From contig NADL03000125.1 of the NCBI GenBank assembly GCA_002205965.3, positions 183,656 to 247,655 on the forward strand: a stretch of DNA of 64,000 bases. The letters run 5' to 3'. Of the stretch, positions 31,327 through 43,137 are shown piece by piece (position 1 is the first letter of the stretch; every line of letters begins with the position of its first letter). The notes beneath the pieces were generated by a model. It was not told the DNA's origin. It saw only the letters and a list, made by a program, of their open reading frames with translations, and did not search any database. Made by a program: the position numbers and the translations under genes. The DNA comes from Kappaphycus alvarezii (Eukaryota > Rhodophyta > Florideophyceae > Gigartinales > Solieriaceae).

Positions 31327-32798
31327 TGATGAAGGTAAATCGTCGAGAGAAGAGATACTCAGGACCAACTACCCCAAGAAGGAGGTATTGCAAGCAAAAA
31401 AAGTGCTACCGTGGCAAAGTTGAACGAACAAAAAGGAGTGTATATGGAAGAGAGTTGAGAGGGCTACAAGCAAGTAAAGACGGGACAGTGTACAACACAG
31501 ATGCTCTGCGACCAGCGTAAGAAAACTTTTTCCCGGGTCTGAAGTTCACTCTTAGCTTCCTACTACTCGGTACTTGACCTGAAGCTGTCTCCCAACTTGC
31601 TTGACCTCCACAAGAGGAATCCGTTTACTCAGCTTATATAGAATTTTAGCTAACCCTAAAGTCTGATGCCCGAAAATGCTTAAAAATACTGTGTAGATGA
31701 TTACTCTAAACAAACGATACCTAAGAAACTAAAAATCAGTATGATTTTCTTATTTCCCATTCTCTAAATCAGATCCGAACGACTCCTCCAAAATATCCAT
31801 GCTGCCCAAGCAGTCCCCCATATATCTGCGAACGGCTCATAACAATCTATGTCCTCCTGGAATATATCTAAACTACTAAAGATATCCCCATCCGGTTCCA
31901 TCTTCTGTACCACTTGCTCCATATATTCTACCATTCCAACACTTCCGAAGCTCCCCTGTCCCTCATCCTCCTCGTCTTCGTCCTTATCTTCGTCTTCATC
32001 CTCATCCTCATCATCCTCCTCATGATCTGCATGATCCTCATCGTCCTACTCATTCTCCTCATGATTCGCATTATCTTCCTCATCCTCCTCATCATCCTCC
32101 TCGTCGTTAACCTCGTAGACCAATTCCGGGGCTGCCCACTCCTCGAAGATCTCCCCAGCTCCCCCATCGACTTCCCACTCCTGCCACTCAGGTACCTCCT
32201 CCGCCTCCTCATCGACGAATAAACGACGTACAAATACGATCACCACTTTTTTGTTTGTCGGCGTAGGTAGTCATCACGGTCAGAAGATCCGATAGGGAGT
32301 AAATAAATGTAGTTCAGGAGGCGGGGGTGGAGATTTTTGGTGATGGAGGCGGAGGGGCGAAGGTTGTTCTTTTTGGTTGTAAATGGGGTGGAGCGATTGT
32401 GGATGGAGGATAGAGGGTGTGAGGGGGAGATTAGTATGTGTAGTGGTTTATAGATCTCAACACGTTTGGTAAAATGGGTTTATTTACACCTTAGAAGCGG
32501 ACTGGAGTCGGTCCTAAACGGCTCAAATCGAAATTGCAGTAGTGCATTTGCGTGACATTTCTACATAAGGAGTGGATTTGATGAAGAAGGTAGATAAAGA
32601 AGACGTAAAACGCTGATTTGTAGTACAGGATACAGTATTAAAATATCTAGGGAGAATAGTAGAAACATTTTGAAAGGACGGTTAATGGAGTCAGGGGCGG
32701 GATCGTTGTAGGTTGCTGGATTACACGAGGGGAGGACCATTTCCTGAATTACACAAGGGAAGGACCATTTTCTGAATTACACGAGGGGATTTTATACA
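31327..32798 (-). repeat. 5' LTR, family B, with broken acidic ORF
   Basis: This 1472-bp LTR runs in minus sense from TGTATAAAATCCCC to CTTCATCA. It aligns along its length with the solo LTR 44881-46332. It carries the ~28-bp repeats at its start, the acidic ORF, and a TATA (about 31640, tatataag in minus sense) followed by R-U5. Confidence 0.85.
31745..32345 (-). pseudogene. LTR-encoded acidic protein, family B copy 1
   Basis: NLRPSASITKNLHPRL near 32340 has lost its ATG. Next come DDYLRRQTKKW, FVRRLFVDEEAEEVPEW and FEEWAAPELVYEV, then a long Asp/Glu run (about 31960-32110). The C-terminal part reads PDGDIF, the PFADI block and SDLENGK. Several frameshifts occur, partly in the acidic microsatellite. 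The hydrophobic plus-strand frame at 31914-32222 is its antisense. Confidence 0.6.
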
Positions 32799-35700
32799 GG
32801 TTACTCCGTACGGTTTATCCCTTTTGCCCTATATCGCGCCGTCATCGACACCGCCCATCTACTTTGAGCGCGGTCCGGCAAGCTCGTCCCGAGAGTGAGC
32901 CAATCTCTTCCATGTGTTTCCCTCAGTCATCCAGTCTAAAGTCCCTTATAGGTATAAGACCTCTATTTACAACGCTCTCTTGCGTTTTTGAGATCCTCGC
33001 GTTACCGAACGGAGACATGTGGAAAGTACAAAGACTGAACCCTTACGTTTGCTATCTCACGAACGTATGCCGCCCGTAACGTAGGCTATACCTTTCCCAG
33101 AAAAGGATTTTATTTCTCTCTACTTTACTTTATTTCTCATTCTACACATCCAATAGTAAAACATCAATTCCGTCTAAACTGTACTAGCTGAGCTCGCACA
33201 GTCTGAGCTATAATGGCTAAACATTACTTCTTGTTACTTTTCGCTGCACTTGCAGAACAAAAATATACCTGTAGATCTTGACATTACAAATCTCAGCTGA
33301 ATTGTGTTCTTTCAATGGAAGTTTCTGCCCAAACCCTTAATATATTTCTTATTTTCATACAAATTTTTTATCTTCCCAAATAAATTTGAGTGTAAGGACA
33401 GATTCATCACTCATCTTGTCGTAATTTTTTTAACGTACTTTAAAATACAAAAAAGGTAGGTTAGACTTGCATTCGCCGAAGCTTTTCAGGACAAACAAAT
33501 GGGAATTATTTACGTTCTTTCCTGGTTAAGTTGGTTTCAAAAGGGACAACGACCACCAGTACAGGTAATGTCAGTACAGATGTCGTCAAATTACCAATGG
33601 GGTAATTTGGGCACTTAAAATTAGGTAAATTTTTGAAGTTCCTAAAATTCATGGTCAGAAACTCGCTCAGAGCAAATACAAGCAAGAGAAGTGAAAATTC
33701 AATTCTGGATGATTTGTTTCAAAGTAAATATATTCTTACAAGGTCTATACTCTGCTCTCAACCTTCTGTCGTGAGATCCTTCTTGCTTTTGATCCCACCT
33801 ATTGAACATTCTTCGTCAACGATCTTGACTTGGAGAGGTTCACCCCTATTTCCGGAGCAAAATATGTACCTGGAATCAAGATGAACGTAAAGCTCTCAAT
33901 ACTAACTAAAACGGATCGAAAACAAGTCCTAACGATATCTTCGAGGAATATTGCATAGAGATAAAACCTAAAAAGATTTTTTCAGATTACGAAACCGGGT
34001 TGACTGAAATTTCCTTTAAAATAGCATTCTTCCATTGGCTAATGGGAAGATTGATTCAGAATAAATATGAGGAAAATATAGTTCAACGCGACTATAGTTG
34101 ATTTTTTGAGTCAGCTATTATATTACTTTTTGGGGCGATAATAAATCAAGGTTTCGTGGCGCAAGGCAGCAATGCCTTGTACTATTTGGGTTAGAACATT
34201 ATTCTCAAAGGGCAGATTATTTTCATATACACGATTGCATCAGTGGCATGGATGTTGGTGTTAGAGCCCGATTGAGTTCACAGTTAAAAACCTAAACCTA
34301 GTAAATTGGCATCACACAGAAAGCTCTACAAAGAACAACATGAAAAGGACTTATTTAGGAAACATTTTCCCACAAATATGGATCTCACGGGAGCATCACT
34401 TCTATTGGCACGGCATGCGATTCTATTCACATGTATTCCGGGGAAAAGCGTTCATTTCTCCAATATTTTTGTCCATCAACATCCTTAGGCGTCGTTTCCT
34501 TTCCTTTTACTCCAATACATTCCTGGATTTCAATCTGCTGGAAGCGCAGGCTCTGATCCTTTTACACGGTTGTGACTCCTAGTTTTTTCCCATATATCGC
34601 AAAGTAATTGGACACGTAGCTGTTTTTAATATTGTAGATTATTTGCCGAGATATGTAAAGGAATATTTTGGTGAATTTGGTCCCACGAGGAACAGTTTGC
34701 ACCAACATAGTAGTTTTCATCAAAACAATGAATAAAGTCCCGCTGATTGTGGAAACTTAATCTCTAGACGACAAGAGAAAGTGTCACAGTAGAAAGCTTG
34801 GAAAAATCTTACCGAGAATTCTGTCAGTGATTGTACTCGTGTATCTTATATTATCTGTATCCACGCTGATTCGAAAGAAAAACAGAATCAAAAATCAGAA
34901 TTCTTCCACTGCAAAACGGAACAGGAAAATTCCACGTGGTAGTTACCGAATAACAGTGACAATCTGGCTGGTAAAAAATCAAATTGAGCCGAAACATTAC
35001 ATCCTCGATATTTAAGAGGTGCTTGAGAATGAAGCTGAGAATTCAGATGGCAACTAATAGCAATTTCTAAATTTGGAAGAACTAAATCCGAAATTAGTAA
35101 GGATCGTCTATGAAGCCTTGTTGTGCGCACGTCGTCGAATGAATATATCGCGAAAATCCAGAAACGTTTTTATATCGATTCGTATCCAATATAATTTCTT
35201 TTCGCAGATCATTGATCCGATTGACTAATGAATATAAGCTCTTTAAATTGCATGAGATCATTATACAGCCATAGAAATTTTTTGGCGGGAATATTCAAAA
35301 AAATATAATTATATGTTCATTTTGACTACTTCGCTCTTCTTTCGAGAGAGCAGCTTCTTGAAAGCTTACAAAATGATAATACCGAAAAATAATGCAGGGA
35401 ATGACAAAGTGACGGAACTGCCGCGGAAAATACAGGAAATTAACCTGTTTCGAGTCCCTGTAGACAAACTTCCCCACGATTTAGATTGACATCGATCTTC
35501 TTTACTTCTTCTTTTGCGCAAAATTAACGTTAAAATCTGCCTATCTATTCTTCTTCCGACTTCTTTTCTGGTCTGATGCGTTTGGTAATCTATTCTCTGT
35601 TTTCAACTGCGATTGGAGAGGAGAAGTGTTCTGGTCAAAGAGAAGTGAGACTGTTCCTCTGTAGCAAACGAAATGGTTGATAAGATGTAAGAAAGGATCA

Positions 35701-37278
35701 AATTTGTATCTGAATCAATATCATGTAGAAGAAGGAGGTCGCTTGGAAAATACTGCTGCTTTCGACTTCAAACATGTATTTAATTCATCTTGTTTTACAG
35801 TATCTGAGAAGCGGTGTACGTGTAGCTGAATACTTTACTCTTTCGTTACATTCAACGTTCTCAGAACACAAAAACACTCAATACGTTGGTATACGTTGGT
35901 CTACGAGGAATAGTCTGCACGAAAATTGGATCTTGGCATTCTGGAAAATCAGTAATATCGCATGTTTTGCAACTATGTATGCCAAGGATATAGAACTTAG
36001 GTCCCCATATTCGGGACAGTGAGAATTTGATGACGTTGATTAAGACGAAGAAATATCTGATATTCCAAATATAAACTGCGAGTTTCTTTGACGTGTAGCC
36101 AGGCAGAGGTTCTAATTTTCAATCGAGGATAATGAAACAGATATGATTGAAAGGTCACGCAAAAAAAGTCGGCTGATGTTTTCCTATAAAATGCTCTACG
36201 TCAAGAATGAAAGCTCAAAATCAAATACTTTCAAATATTGAAGATATAAACTTCAGACAAATGCACACCTTTGCAGACATGACGCGACTTACCTTGTACT
36301 TGTTGAACTTTGCAATAAGTTGGGAGAGTGCTATCTCTATTTATACATTCTAATGGAAGTCTCAAACAATATTTGAAAAAAGCAGAATGTAATGAAGCTG
36401 ACCGGAGAAATCAATACTTAATTCCAAAACCTTTCCGTTTATGACGTCTCCACACAAAAAAACAGAATATTCGACGGAACGATGTAATACTGGCAGTTTC
36501 AGTCCCCGGAGCTGTTTCGAAAAGAAACACTTGGTACTAACAAGAAAGTACACATGAGAAGCCATTCTCGTCGCAGTGCTCGTCTTCTCCCAACTATTTC
36601 TCCTTTATGCCGACTCATTAAATTCCATTGATGCAAAGGTTCTCGATATGAGTTTTCGAAAGACGTATGAAAATAATCCGTTTAGTTTCTAAATACATTG
36701 CTCCCAAAAAATATCGATAGTCAAAGTTTCGAAGTCAGTTCATTGTTAATGATGCGCATTGTAAGTAAAGGAACAATATACACCGTAAACCAATGGTCAA
36801 AACAGGTCCATAGAGTGAACCTGTAAATACCTATAAGGGAATGAAAATCTTTTCTACATCATGAAGGTTTTTGGTATGAAAGGAACAGCATTGAAAACTC
36901 GAACCCTCTAAGAATGGCTAATTTATTTATTGCATGCATTGGAGAGTTCCAAGAGAGAGACGACCACGAACGTCTATCGGAAGAGAGGGAATTTTTTTCC
37001 AATTCTTGCTGGCTGGGGGTGTATTTCTGGATGCTGCAGGACTTTAGTAAATTATTCTTTGGCGCAGCCCGATTGAAAAAACATTAGCAGTGAAACGTTT
37101 TGGCCAGAAACATAGTTCTACTTCTGGTCTTGGAATCAGCGTGTTTCAAGAGATGCTTGCAATAAACTAAGATAGCACGATTGTCCGAAAATGCTACGTC
37201 TTTCTGAATTTCATGCTCCATCCCGAGTTGCGTCCACAGTGAATGAAATTCTGAGGTGCATTTTCCTGCAAAAGATGT
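32799..37278. other. AT-rich stretch, no recognised gene
   Basis: About 4.5 kb with only short open frames (at most 83 codons, e.g. 33633-33884 and 35774-36022). No RT, integrase, LTR or LINE 3' module was recognised. It may be very old transposon sequence. A 71-codon minus frame at 37084-37299 overlaps the next feature and is unassigned. Confidence 0.4.
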
Positions 37279-37558
37279 GTGGCTGAGCATGAGATGCAAG
37301 GTTTGCGTTGGATAAACCTATCTGCTTTACAGCAGGCATTTGCGGACTTGCATTACATTATGGAAGTGAACGTTACAGTCAATCGTCGTGTGATTCGAGA
37401 AGCGAGATCGTCGAGTAAGATTCCAATTTTCGGTAAAGGGGACGTTTTGGTTGCGCGAAAATACATTGGAGCTGGCGAAAAGCTACTCTGTCGTTCGAGG
37501 GACACATACCGTGTAGTAAGGCTGCTATCAAACTACACGTTTCTAATGTAAGATCTTG
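37279..37558 (+). pseudogene. Gypsy integrase C-terminal-like fragment
   Basis: The 90-codon frame ends with GKGDVLVARKYIGAGEKLLC followed by RDTYRVVRLLSNYTF. This resembles the GPY/F-type end of gypsy integrases ('GDFVLVA....AGEKL...W.GP.RVV..L.DY.F'). The upstream helical part (LQQAFADLHYIMEV) also fits. No catalytic core was found upstream. Tentative. Confidence 0.4.
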
Positions 37559-38940
37559 AAAACCTCTCAAAAAATGTACATGAATCTCGAAACTTAAACC
37601 TAGGTCACTAGTACCATTGTCTTTATATTGGTAAAAAAATTAGTTTTAGTTTCCAAAAAAAATGGTGTCTATTTTTGTCTTTCAGTGTCTGCTGGCTAGC
37701 AGTGAATCAGATCAAAAAAAACCACCAAAATCAGCTTTTCCGATGGTAGTATAGTGTGAACAGATTACAGAGAGGGCAGTCATAGATCCAGGTAACTCTC
37801 AGAGAATAAACCACGGTGTCTCCCCAGGGTGTGGGCAAAAGAAAGGAGTAACCCGACCTCGTAGCCCAGCAAATTGCTCCTCTTCTATGGGCGCGCAAGT
37901 GGGACAACCTCAACTGTCCTATCCTCAGGCGAGGAATCTCCGGCTTTTAAAAGGCTCAGGAGAGGTATGTCCCGAAATGGTGAGTCTGCAAACCTGCCAT
38001 CGGTAGAAGGGATGAGTTCGCGAAGGACCACTCGACAGCGTCGCGTTTCTCGAAGGTTTGCCCCTTCCAATGGTTCGGCGAGATCAGGGTCTCGTGGCTC
38101 TTCTACTTGATATTACGGCCCTGCGAAGAGTAGTTCTTCGTATTTTCCCCTGTTTTAGTCACTCACAAGGTGGCACGAAAATTGGCACCCTTCCTTCGCT
38201 AAAATTCTATACATGGAGACCAAGATTCCAGGTCTTCTTTCCTTGAGACCAGTCCAGAGCCATCAGTTTTGGACGCCACTGTTCCTTCCTTGCCTAATTA
38301 TGGGCGAATTGTGTATCACATAACCGCGATCGACGTCATTCAGAAATTCTTGGAATCCGTTTTGTCACCTCCTGAGGAGAGCTGTGATAGTACTGTACCA
38401 ACTCTGGTCGGCCAGCTTGGTGACTAAATCATGAAGGCGCGCCATAAAATCATCAGTAGGGAGGAATTGGGCGTTCCATCTCTAATCAGGAGTCCGGAAA
38501 TTCAGCCTTCGGATCGAACTTTCATCTCGGCGGAGGTTCGGCGGGTCATCCATTACTTTTCTGTTCAAGCAGTTGGAGATCCCGGTAGCTCTCTACCATG
38601 TTCTGCAAGGGAAATGCATCAGAGGTTGATGGCGTTGGGTAAGCACGTTTAGCGGTAAGCAACGGCTGAACGGGTCGATCTTCAGCGACACTGCCCTCTA
38701 TCAATGGATAATTAGCAAAATGGGCGAATCCCATCGACAGTAAATAATTGGAAGTCATAGTTTTCAACAATGAGCCGAACATTTTGGGAAGTTCCCGTTT
38801 CACTTCAGTGAGGCCTTTTGAGCTTGCTACTAGCGGGCCCTTTGGCAAACCTCCTCGTGCTACTGTCCATGTCGGCCGAAAGATAATGACTTCTAAGTTG
38901 AGCTATATCTATTAGGTTTGTAATTCATCCCCCTTCGGAA
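37559..38940. other. Unassigned stretch
   Basis: Frames at 37874-38110 (Arg/Ser-rich) and 38431-38652 (+) and 38546-38848 (-) have no motif. It may belong to either neighbouring gypsy remnant. Confidence 0.3.
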
Positions 38941-38989
38941 GATTAGAACAGAATGGATCGATTCTGACTTATCTTGAGGATTTTATCCA

Positions 38990-40435
38990 ACTTGAGCAGT
39001 GTCACCTTCTGGTGGTAGGGGCAATTTTTTTTTCCAGGAGTATTGCAGAAACTTGCTCCTCGGAAGCGCAGATATAGGTTCCCAAGTTGCCTCAGAGATG
39101 GGATAGCCGGTCCAGTGGAACTCAAACAGCAGCTCCTCGTCGTCAGCTTGGCTGTGTGATAAAATTTGTCGATGACATATTCCTGACTCGGGACTTCTGG
39201 CTTTTGTACCCTAGCCTCAGATTCCCTTGACTAATGCTTGGTCCGTGGGGGTAGCTGTTTTTCACTTTGGTTCTCTTCAGATCGCTTGTCACTGTTGGGG
39301 AGACTACTCTCTCGCGAATGGGCCGGAACGGATGGAAAAAACATCGTTTGATCGCCGCGTTTATACTCTGAGGGAGGAATTGTTTCTTCGGATACCGCCC
39401 ACTTTTTGCTGTAATCCTGAGCATCGAGCGAGTCTTTTGGTGCATTAGTTATTGTTACCTCTCGATTTGCAACTAATGGAAGGTCAAGAAGCCCTTAAGA
39501 AATCGACCTACTTTCGAGAATACCACTTGATTTGATTGGCGGTATGATGGTGGCGGTTATGTGATTCGTTTCGTGCTGTTCCAGTGTAGACCTCAGCTGC
39601 TTACGATGGTAATTTTTTTGTACGTCACCCCAGAGTATTGGGGCAGGCTCGAGTCGGTCGCGCGATACTTCCTCTTTTGTGTCTTCAGTTTCGACCACCA
39701 AAGTGTCATCTCGAACTTTTCTGACTCTATGTAGACCAGTTGCGATGGCATAAAACTTGTGTTGCCGTTCTTTGCTCGCCCTGGGCTCCTTTCTCAGGAG
39801 AGCGAACGACCTGATCGATATTCTGATGACGATTTGCGTAGCCGAGCGTCAAGTTGCGTCTAGATCTTGCTTGTTTCTTCTCTATTGACTAGTCCACGGT
39901 AGAAATAAGGCCTTTCAGCCAAACCCCCCATTGTTGGTAATATTGTACTTTCAATGAGTTCTCTTCCCGAGTATGATGTGCTCAGATTGCAAAGAAAGTG
40001 GGCCTGCGTGACAAGAGGAGTTCGAACGGGGCCACATTCGTTGTCTTATGGACTTATGTGCTATAAACAAATATTTGCGGGTCCGTGAAGATGTTCCAGA
40101 ACTTCGGATGATCAGCTATGTAGTTTCGGAGGTGTGCAAGTATTGTGCCGTTGAAACGCTCCACTTTTCCATTCGTCTGCGGGTGGTATGTGGTTGTAAA
40201 CCAGTCCTTAATACCGAAAATCGAGCATACGCTCAAAAATAACTTGGACCCAAACTGACTACCATTATCGGACAAGAACTGTATCGGTTGACTGTAAAAG
40301 ACACCCAGTTTGTTGCAAAGACGGGGGCAACTGCTGCAGCAGAGATTTTCTTTGAGGGCACGGCTCGTACGAGCTTGAAATATTGATCAGTGATCACCAG
40401 CAAGTATCGATTGCCCCTGTTGATGCGGATGAGCT
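38990..40435 (-). mobile_element. Chromovirus remnant: integrase core and chromodomain (minus)
   Basis: Integrase core: RGNRYLLVITDQYFKLV (about 40360-40430), FLSDNGSQFGSKLF and YHPQTNGKVERFNGTI (40054-40275), which supply the DDE Asp and Glu context. About 0.9 kb further on, a chromodomain is readable in two frames joined by a shift near 39140. It reads EYVIDKFYHTAK, then DEELLFEFHWTGYPISEAT and WEPISALPRSKFL. Chromodomains after integrase define chromoviruses and direct integration to modified chromatin. RT and LTRs are absent. The right edge abuts a LINE 3' end at 40440. Confidence 0.8.
39010..39180 (-). pseudogene. Chromodomain of the chromovirus remnant
   Basis: The fold-defining residues are visible: EYVIDK, then FEFHWTGYP...ATWEP. 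Aromatic-cage positions (Y, W) appear to be present. One frameshift splits the domain. Confidence 0.75.
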
Positions 40436-40439
40436 TACC

Positions 40440-40515
40440 GAGTGTAGTTGTCTGGGAAAAGTATGGGATCGATCGGATACATCTTCCAAAAATAAAACAC
40501 TTAATTGTTTCTCCC
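40440..40515 (+). repeat. LINE-like 3' end
   Basis: Diverged sense copy ('gtagttgtctggg' to 'aataaaacacttaattg') at the edge of the chromovirus remnant. Confidence 0.5.
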
Positions 40516-41029
40516 TTGCTTCAAAACATCTCCGCCTTTGGACGCTGTCTCTGAGGTTCATAGGCATAGTTAAATTTGAAAAGTAACTGCGCCCACTTGG
40601 ACATGTCGTTTTACTTTAATTTACTAGACTCACACTTAAATAGTCTAACGATCCGACATAACTTTGAGTGACCACTCTGCATCTTTCGTCCAGAGCATCT
40701 TTCCTAGCCACAGATATGTACTTCCAGCCACACAGACCGCATAAGTCGTCAGCGTGGAGCTGCTCTATCCACAAGGGGATGCAGCAGGCCTTGAGTCCCA
40801 GTTTGCTCATGTAACCGAGCCTCATCCAACTGCAAGGCTTCATTAGATAGCAGCCTTAGTCCACTGATCAGCGCTTGACCACCCCAACACAATAACTGAT
40901 CGAATCATACAATATACCTATCAGTCCTGAAAATCCAGTCACCAATAATTCGCAAGGCACACAATTCCAAGTTTTAACCAGAAGCCGCCATGTTCAATGT
41001 TGCCTGCTGATGGCAGGCTAGAAGGTAGC
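40516..41029. other. Probable LINE sequence upstream of a 3' end
   Basis: No intact frame. Just before the next module a segment reads AAMFNVAC, similar to the RT end A...SNAA, so this is likely LINE RT debris. Confidence 0.35.
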
Positions 41030-41160
41030 TTTTTAGGCAGCGTATTTCCTTCCCCATTACTGTATCGGTATACCCTTTTTGATTCGATTGCAGTTGTCTG
41101 GAAAACCATGGGATATATCGGATATTTCTTCCAAGAGTAAAACACCCAAACCTTTTCCTT
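41030..41160 (+). repeat. LINE-like 3' end
   Basis: Good sense copy: 'ttaggcagcgtatttccttcccc' through 'aaaccatgggatatatcgg' to 'cccaaaccttttccttt'. Confidence 0.65.
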
Positions 41161-41383
41161 TTAACCAAAGAAAAAGACTATAATCAAAAACTAAATAAAT
41201 TCTGGAGGCATGAAGGGGCTAGGACTATCAAAGAAATCTAAAGTGCGAGCTCATGCATAAAGTTCCCAGATGCTCATAGGACCACAGTGAAAAACAATGT
41301 ATGGTTGATCTGCATTCCTCAGGGTGGAGCCCCATAACCACAACGAGATACCTTCATAGAGTTAGGGCATACTCAACACTCAA

Positions 41384-42166
41384 TTATTTTGACACGGGTG
41401 ATACGAGAAACCTTTTCTCATATTGCTGTCGCGAGCTAGCTGCCCTTATCCTTGTGGCCGGACCATCGGAACACTCAGGACATTTAAAATTCCTCGCCGA
41501 TTTAAGATCCGCAATGGCTTTTGCTTCATCGAGCAGTGAGATGGCGAACAATGGACACCAAACCAGGGCTTTAAGTTGATTTGCGCAACAGAATCCGAGT
41601 GCGGCAACCACCGCCGTTGTCGCAATGAGATTATTCTGCGCGCTCCGAATCATATTCCGTTTCATGCGCTCACAATCTTCATCAATTCTCACAGTGCTAA
41701 GAATCCCGTCGTTCGGCGCCCGGAGAGCACGCTCCACGCAGTTCAAAGCACGTCGTGCTTGAGCCGGAGAAGCATTCACATAGAACGACGCCAGAATTTT
41801 ACCTCTGCTGCAACCAGACGATGCAATCAGCTCTTCGCCCCATTCAGACCCAACAAAAGACCGTCTTAGCTGTTGCAATTTCCGTTTAACCACGATCACA
41901 GGCAGTGGCGCTGCGCACTCACGCCAGCTCTCAAAATCATCGGGGTTGAATTCGTCTATCCATGCTTCGTCAGGCTGGTCCTCGGGATGCTGTGTACTCT
42001 TGCGGAGGAGCGAGGATCCTGGCCGCCTGCACTTGCTTTTTTTTCGATGAAAAAACTTTTTCGAGATGTTTGCAGTGTACTTTCTGTCTGCGGTGATTGC
42101 ATGTGCAACTTGCATCAAGAGCAATAAAACGATGAGAGAAACTAATGGGCCAGAGGCTGACTGCAT
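41384..42166 (-). CDS. Putative secreted/membrane protein, unknown function
   Basis: The 260-codon frame is intact and unlike the transposon sequence. Residues 1-23 form a clear signal peptide (LIVLLLLMQVAHA, likely cleaved after A23). A basic, Pro/Asp-rich segment follows (24-80). Then comes a helical middle with Cys at 84, 119, 143 and 165. A hydrophobic stretch at about 178-213 could be one or two membrane segments. A CPEC motif lies at 229-232. Possible N-glycosylation sites are at N33 and N131. No family was recognised. Start: first Met, directly before the signal peptide. Three ~29-bp repeats lie 260-330 bp upstream. Probably a single-exon host gene. Confidence 0.7.
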   Translation of the reverse strand: MQSASGPLVSLIVLLLLMQVAHAITADRKYTANISKKFFHRKKSKCRRPGSSLLRKSTQHPEDQPDEAWIDEFNPDDFESWRECAAPLPVIVVKRKLQQLRRSFVGSEWGEELIASSGCSRGKILASFYVNASPAQARRALNCVERALRAPNDGILSTVRIDEDCERMKRNMIRSAQNNLIATTAVVAALGFCCANQLKALVWCPLFAISLLDEAKAIADLKSARNFKCPECSDGPATRIRAASSRQQYEKRFLVSPVSK

Positions 42167-42424
42167 TTTGCCTAGACAGGTTGAGCTAGACTGGAATGTG
42201 ATGAGCTGAATATCTGATCATCACTTACTGCCACCGTCTACGTCAAACCAGACCGCTTAAATAACTTCGCCTGCAGTTGAACCACTTTCTTCCTTTCCAA
42301 TACTTCCCTATGGTAGGTAGATTAATTATAGTTGTTGGTATGGTAACAAGTTTCATCGCTGATGATTGCACCGCAAAGAATTGGCCACTATGACCCTCGA
42401 AAACCGAGGAATCTATCTTATGTC

Positions 42425-42512
42425 CACCAGATTTCTCTAAGAGAATACAGCACTAGGTTTCTGTAAGAGAATACAGCGCCAGTTTTCTCTAAGAGATAAC
42501 AGCCCCTGACTG
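42425..42512. repeat. Three tandem ~29-bp repeats with palindromic core
   Basis: The unit 'tttctctaagagaatacag' plus a short spacer occurs three times. The first and third copies have CTCTAAGAG, and the middle one has CTGTAAGAG. The core TTCTCTAAGAGAA is a near-perfect inverted repeat. It lies upstream of the gene at 41384-42166, so it could be regulatory (inference). Confidence 0.65.
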
Positions 42513-42900
42513 CAGTAAATCCTATCTAAAAGTATATCAACTCCTATCCGTGGACCCCGAGATTCTCTGAAATAATCATCTAATAATAATTGTAAGCAGC
42601 TGATGCTTCAAACTAGTTAAGGTACACCTAGCTTCGCTGCCCTCGATTTCCCGTTTTGTTACAGTTTTTCACAACCGTAGCAACCACACTTTGGAATATT
42701 GTTGATGGTCGAGTAAAGTACCATCAGCGCCCGCCACAACATTTTACGTACAGTTTACAGTTCCTCTCCCATTAATGTGTCGGCAGAAGTTTGTCAGTCG
42801 GGGGAGTTTTGAGTGTTTTTACTGGAACTCCATTTTGATTCTCCCCACTGGAAGTGTAAGACGACGAAATAAACTACCCCATCATTCCTTTTTTTATTAT
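42513..42900. other. Spacer with faint LINE debris
   Basis: A fragment of the 3' module ('ttcctctcccattaatgtgtcgg') is visible near 42760-42785. Confidence 0.35.
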
Positions 42901-42903
42901 TGG

Positions 42904-43137
42904 AAGATATAGTTGATCAATCCTATAGATTTCCAGACAACCACAAGCGACTTAAAAGGTGTGCCAACATACTAATGGGGAAGGAACCCTATGAGTCGAT
43001 TTTGAATGAACTTAAAAAAGGTGTGCCAACATACTAATGGGGGAGGAACGTTATGAGTCGATTTTGGTTGTCTGGAATACCTTAGGTTAGATCGAATATA
43101 TCCTCCAACAGCAACATCACCAAAACCTTCCCCCTTT
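42904..43137. repeat. Two opposed LINE 3' ends with a ~53-bp direct duplication
   Basis: A minus-strand module (42904-42990) faces a plus-strand module (about 43052-43137). Between and within them, 'acttaaaaggtgtgccaacatactaatgg...gagtcgatttt' occurs twice (42950-43003 and 43010-43066). The duplication must postdate or accompany the second insertion. Confidence 0.6.

Larger units (their letters stand above)
26590..32798 (-). mobile_element. Decayed Ty3/gypsy element of family B (minus)
   Basis: The 5' LTR is at 31327-32798. Leftward follow a primer site, gag, protease, RT, RNase H and integrase, all recognisable but broken. Its proteins resemble T1: integrase has AERMVGTIK and VLYGYRRRKERTRG beside T1's AERMVRTLK and VLYGYRRRR, and gag has the same two-knuckle layout. 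So T1 and this element are the same lineage despite very different LTR sizes. The left end was not found, and no 3' LTR of family B lies to the left, so the 3' part is probably deleted. Confidence 0.8.

Noticed and set aside
31914-32222. Plus-strand hydrophobic frame rich in Leu and Ile
   Set aside because: It is the exact antisense of the acidic Asp/Glu run in the LTR-encoded ORF.
24056-32798. A single 8.7-kb gypsy element with LTRs at 24056-25280 and 31327-32798
   Set aside because: The two LTRs start differently (TGTGCACA against TGTATAAA), are only ~80% alike in the shared part, and the outer flanks GCCAA and GGTTA do not match.
42425-42512. CRISPR-like array
   Set aside because: Only three imperfect units with ~10-bp gaps, in a eukaryotic genome.
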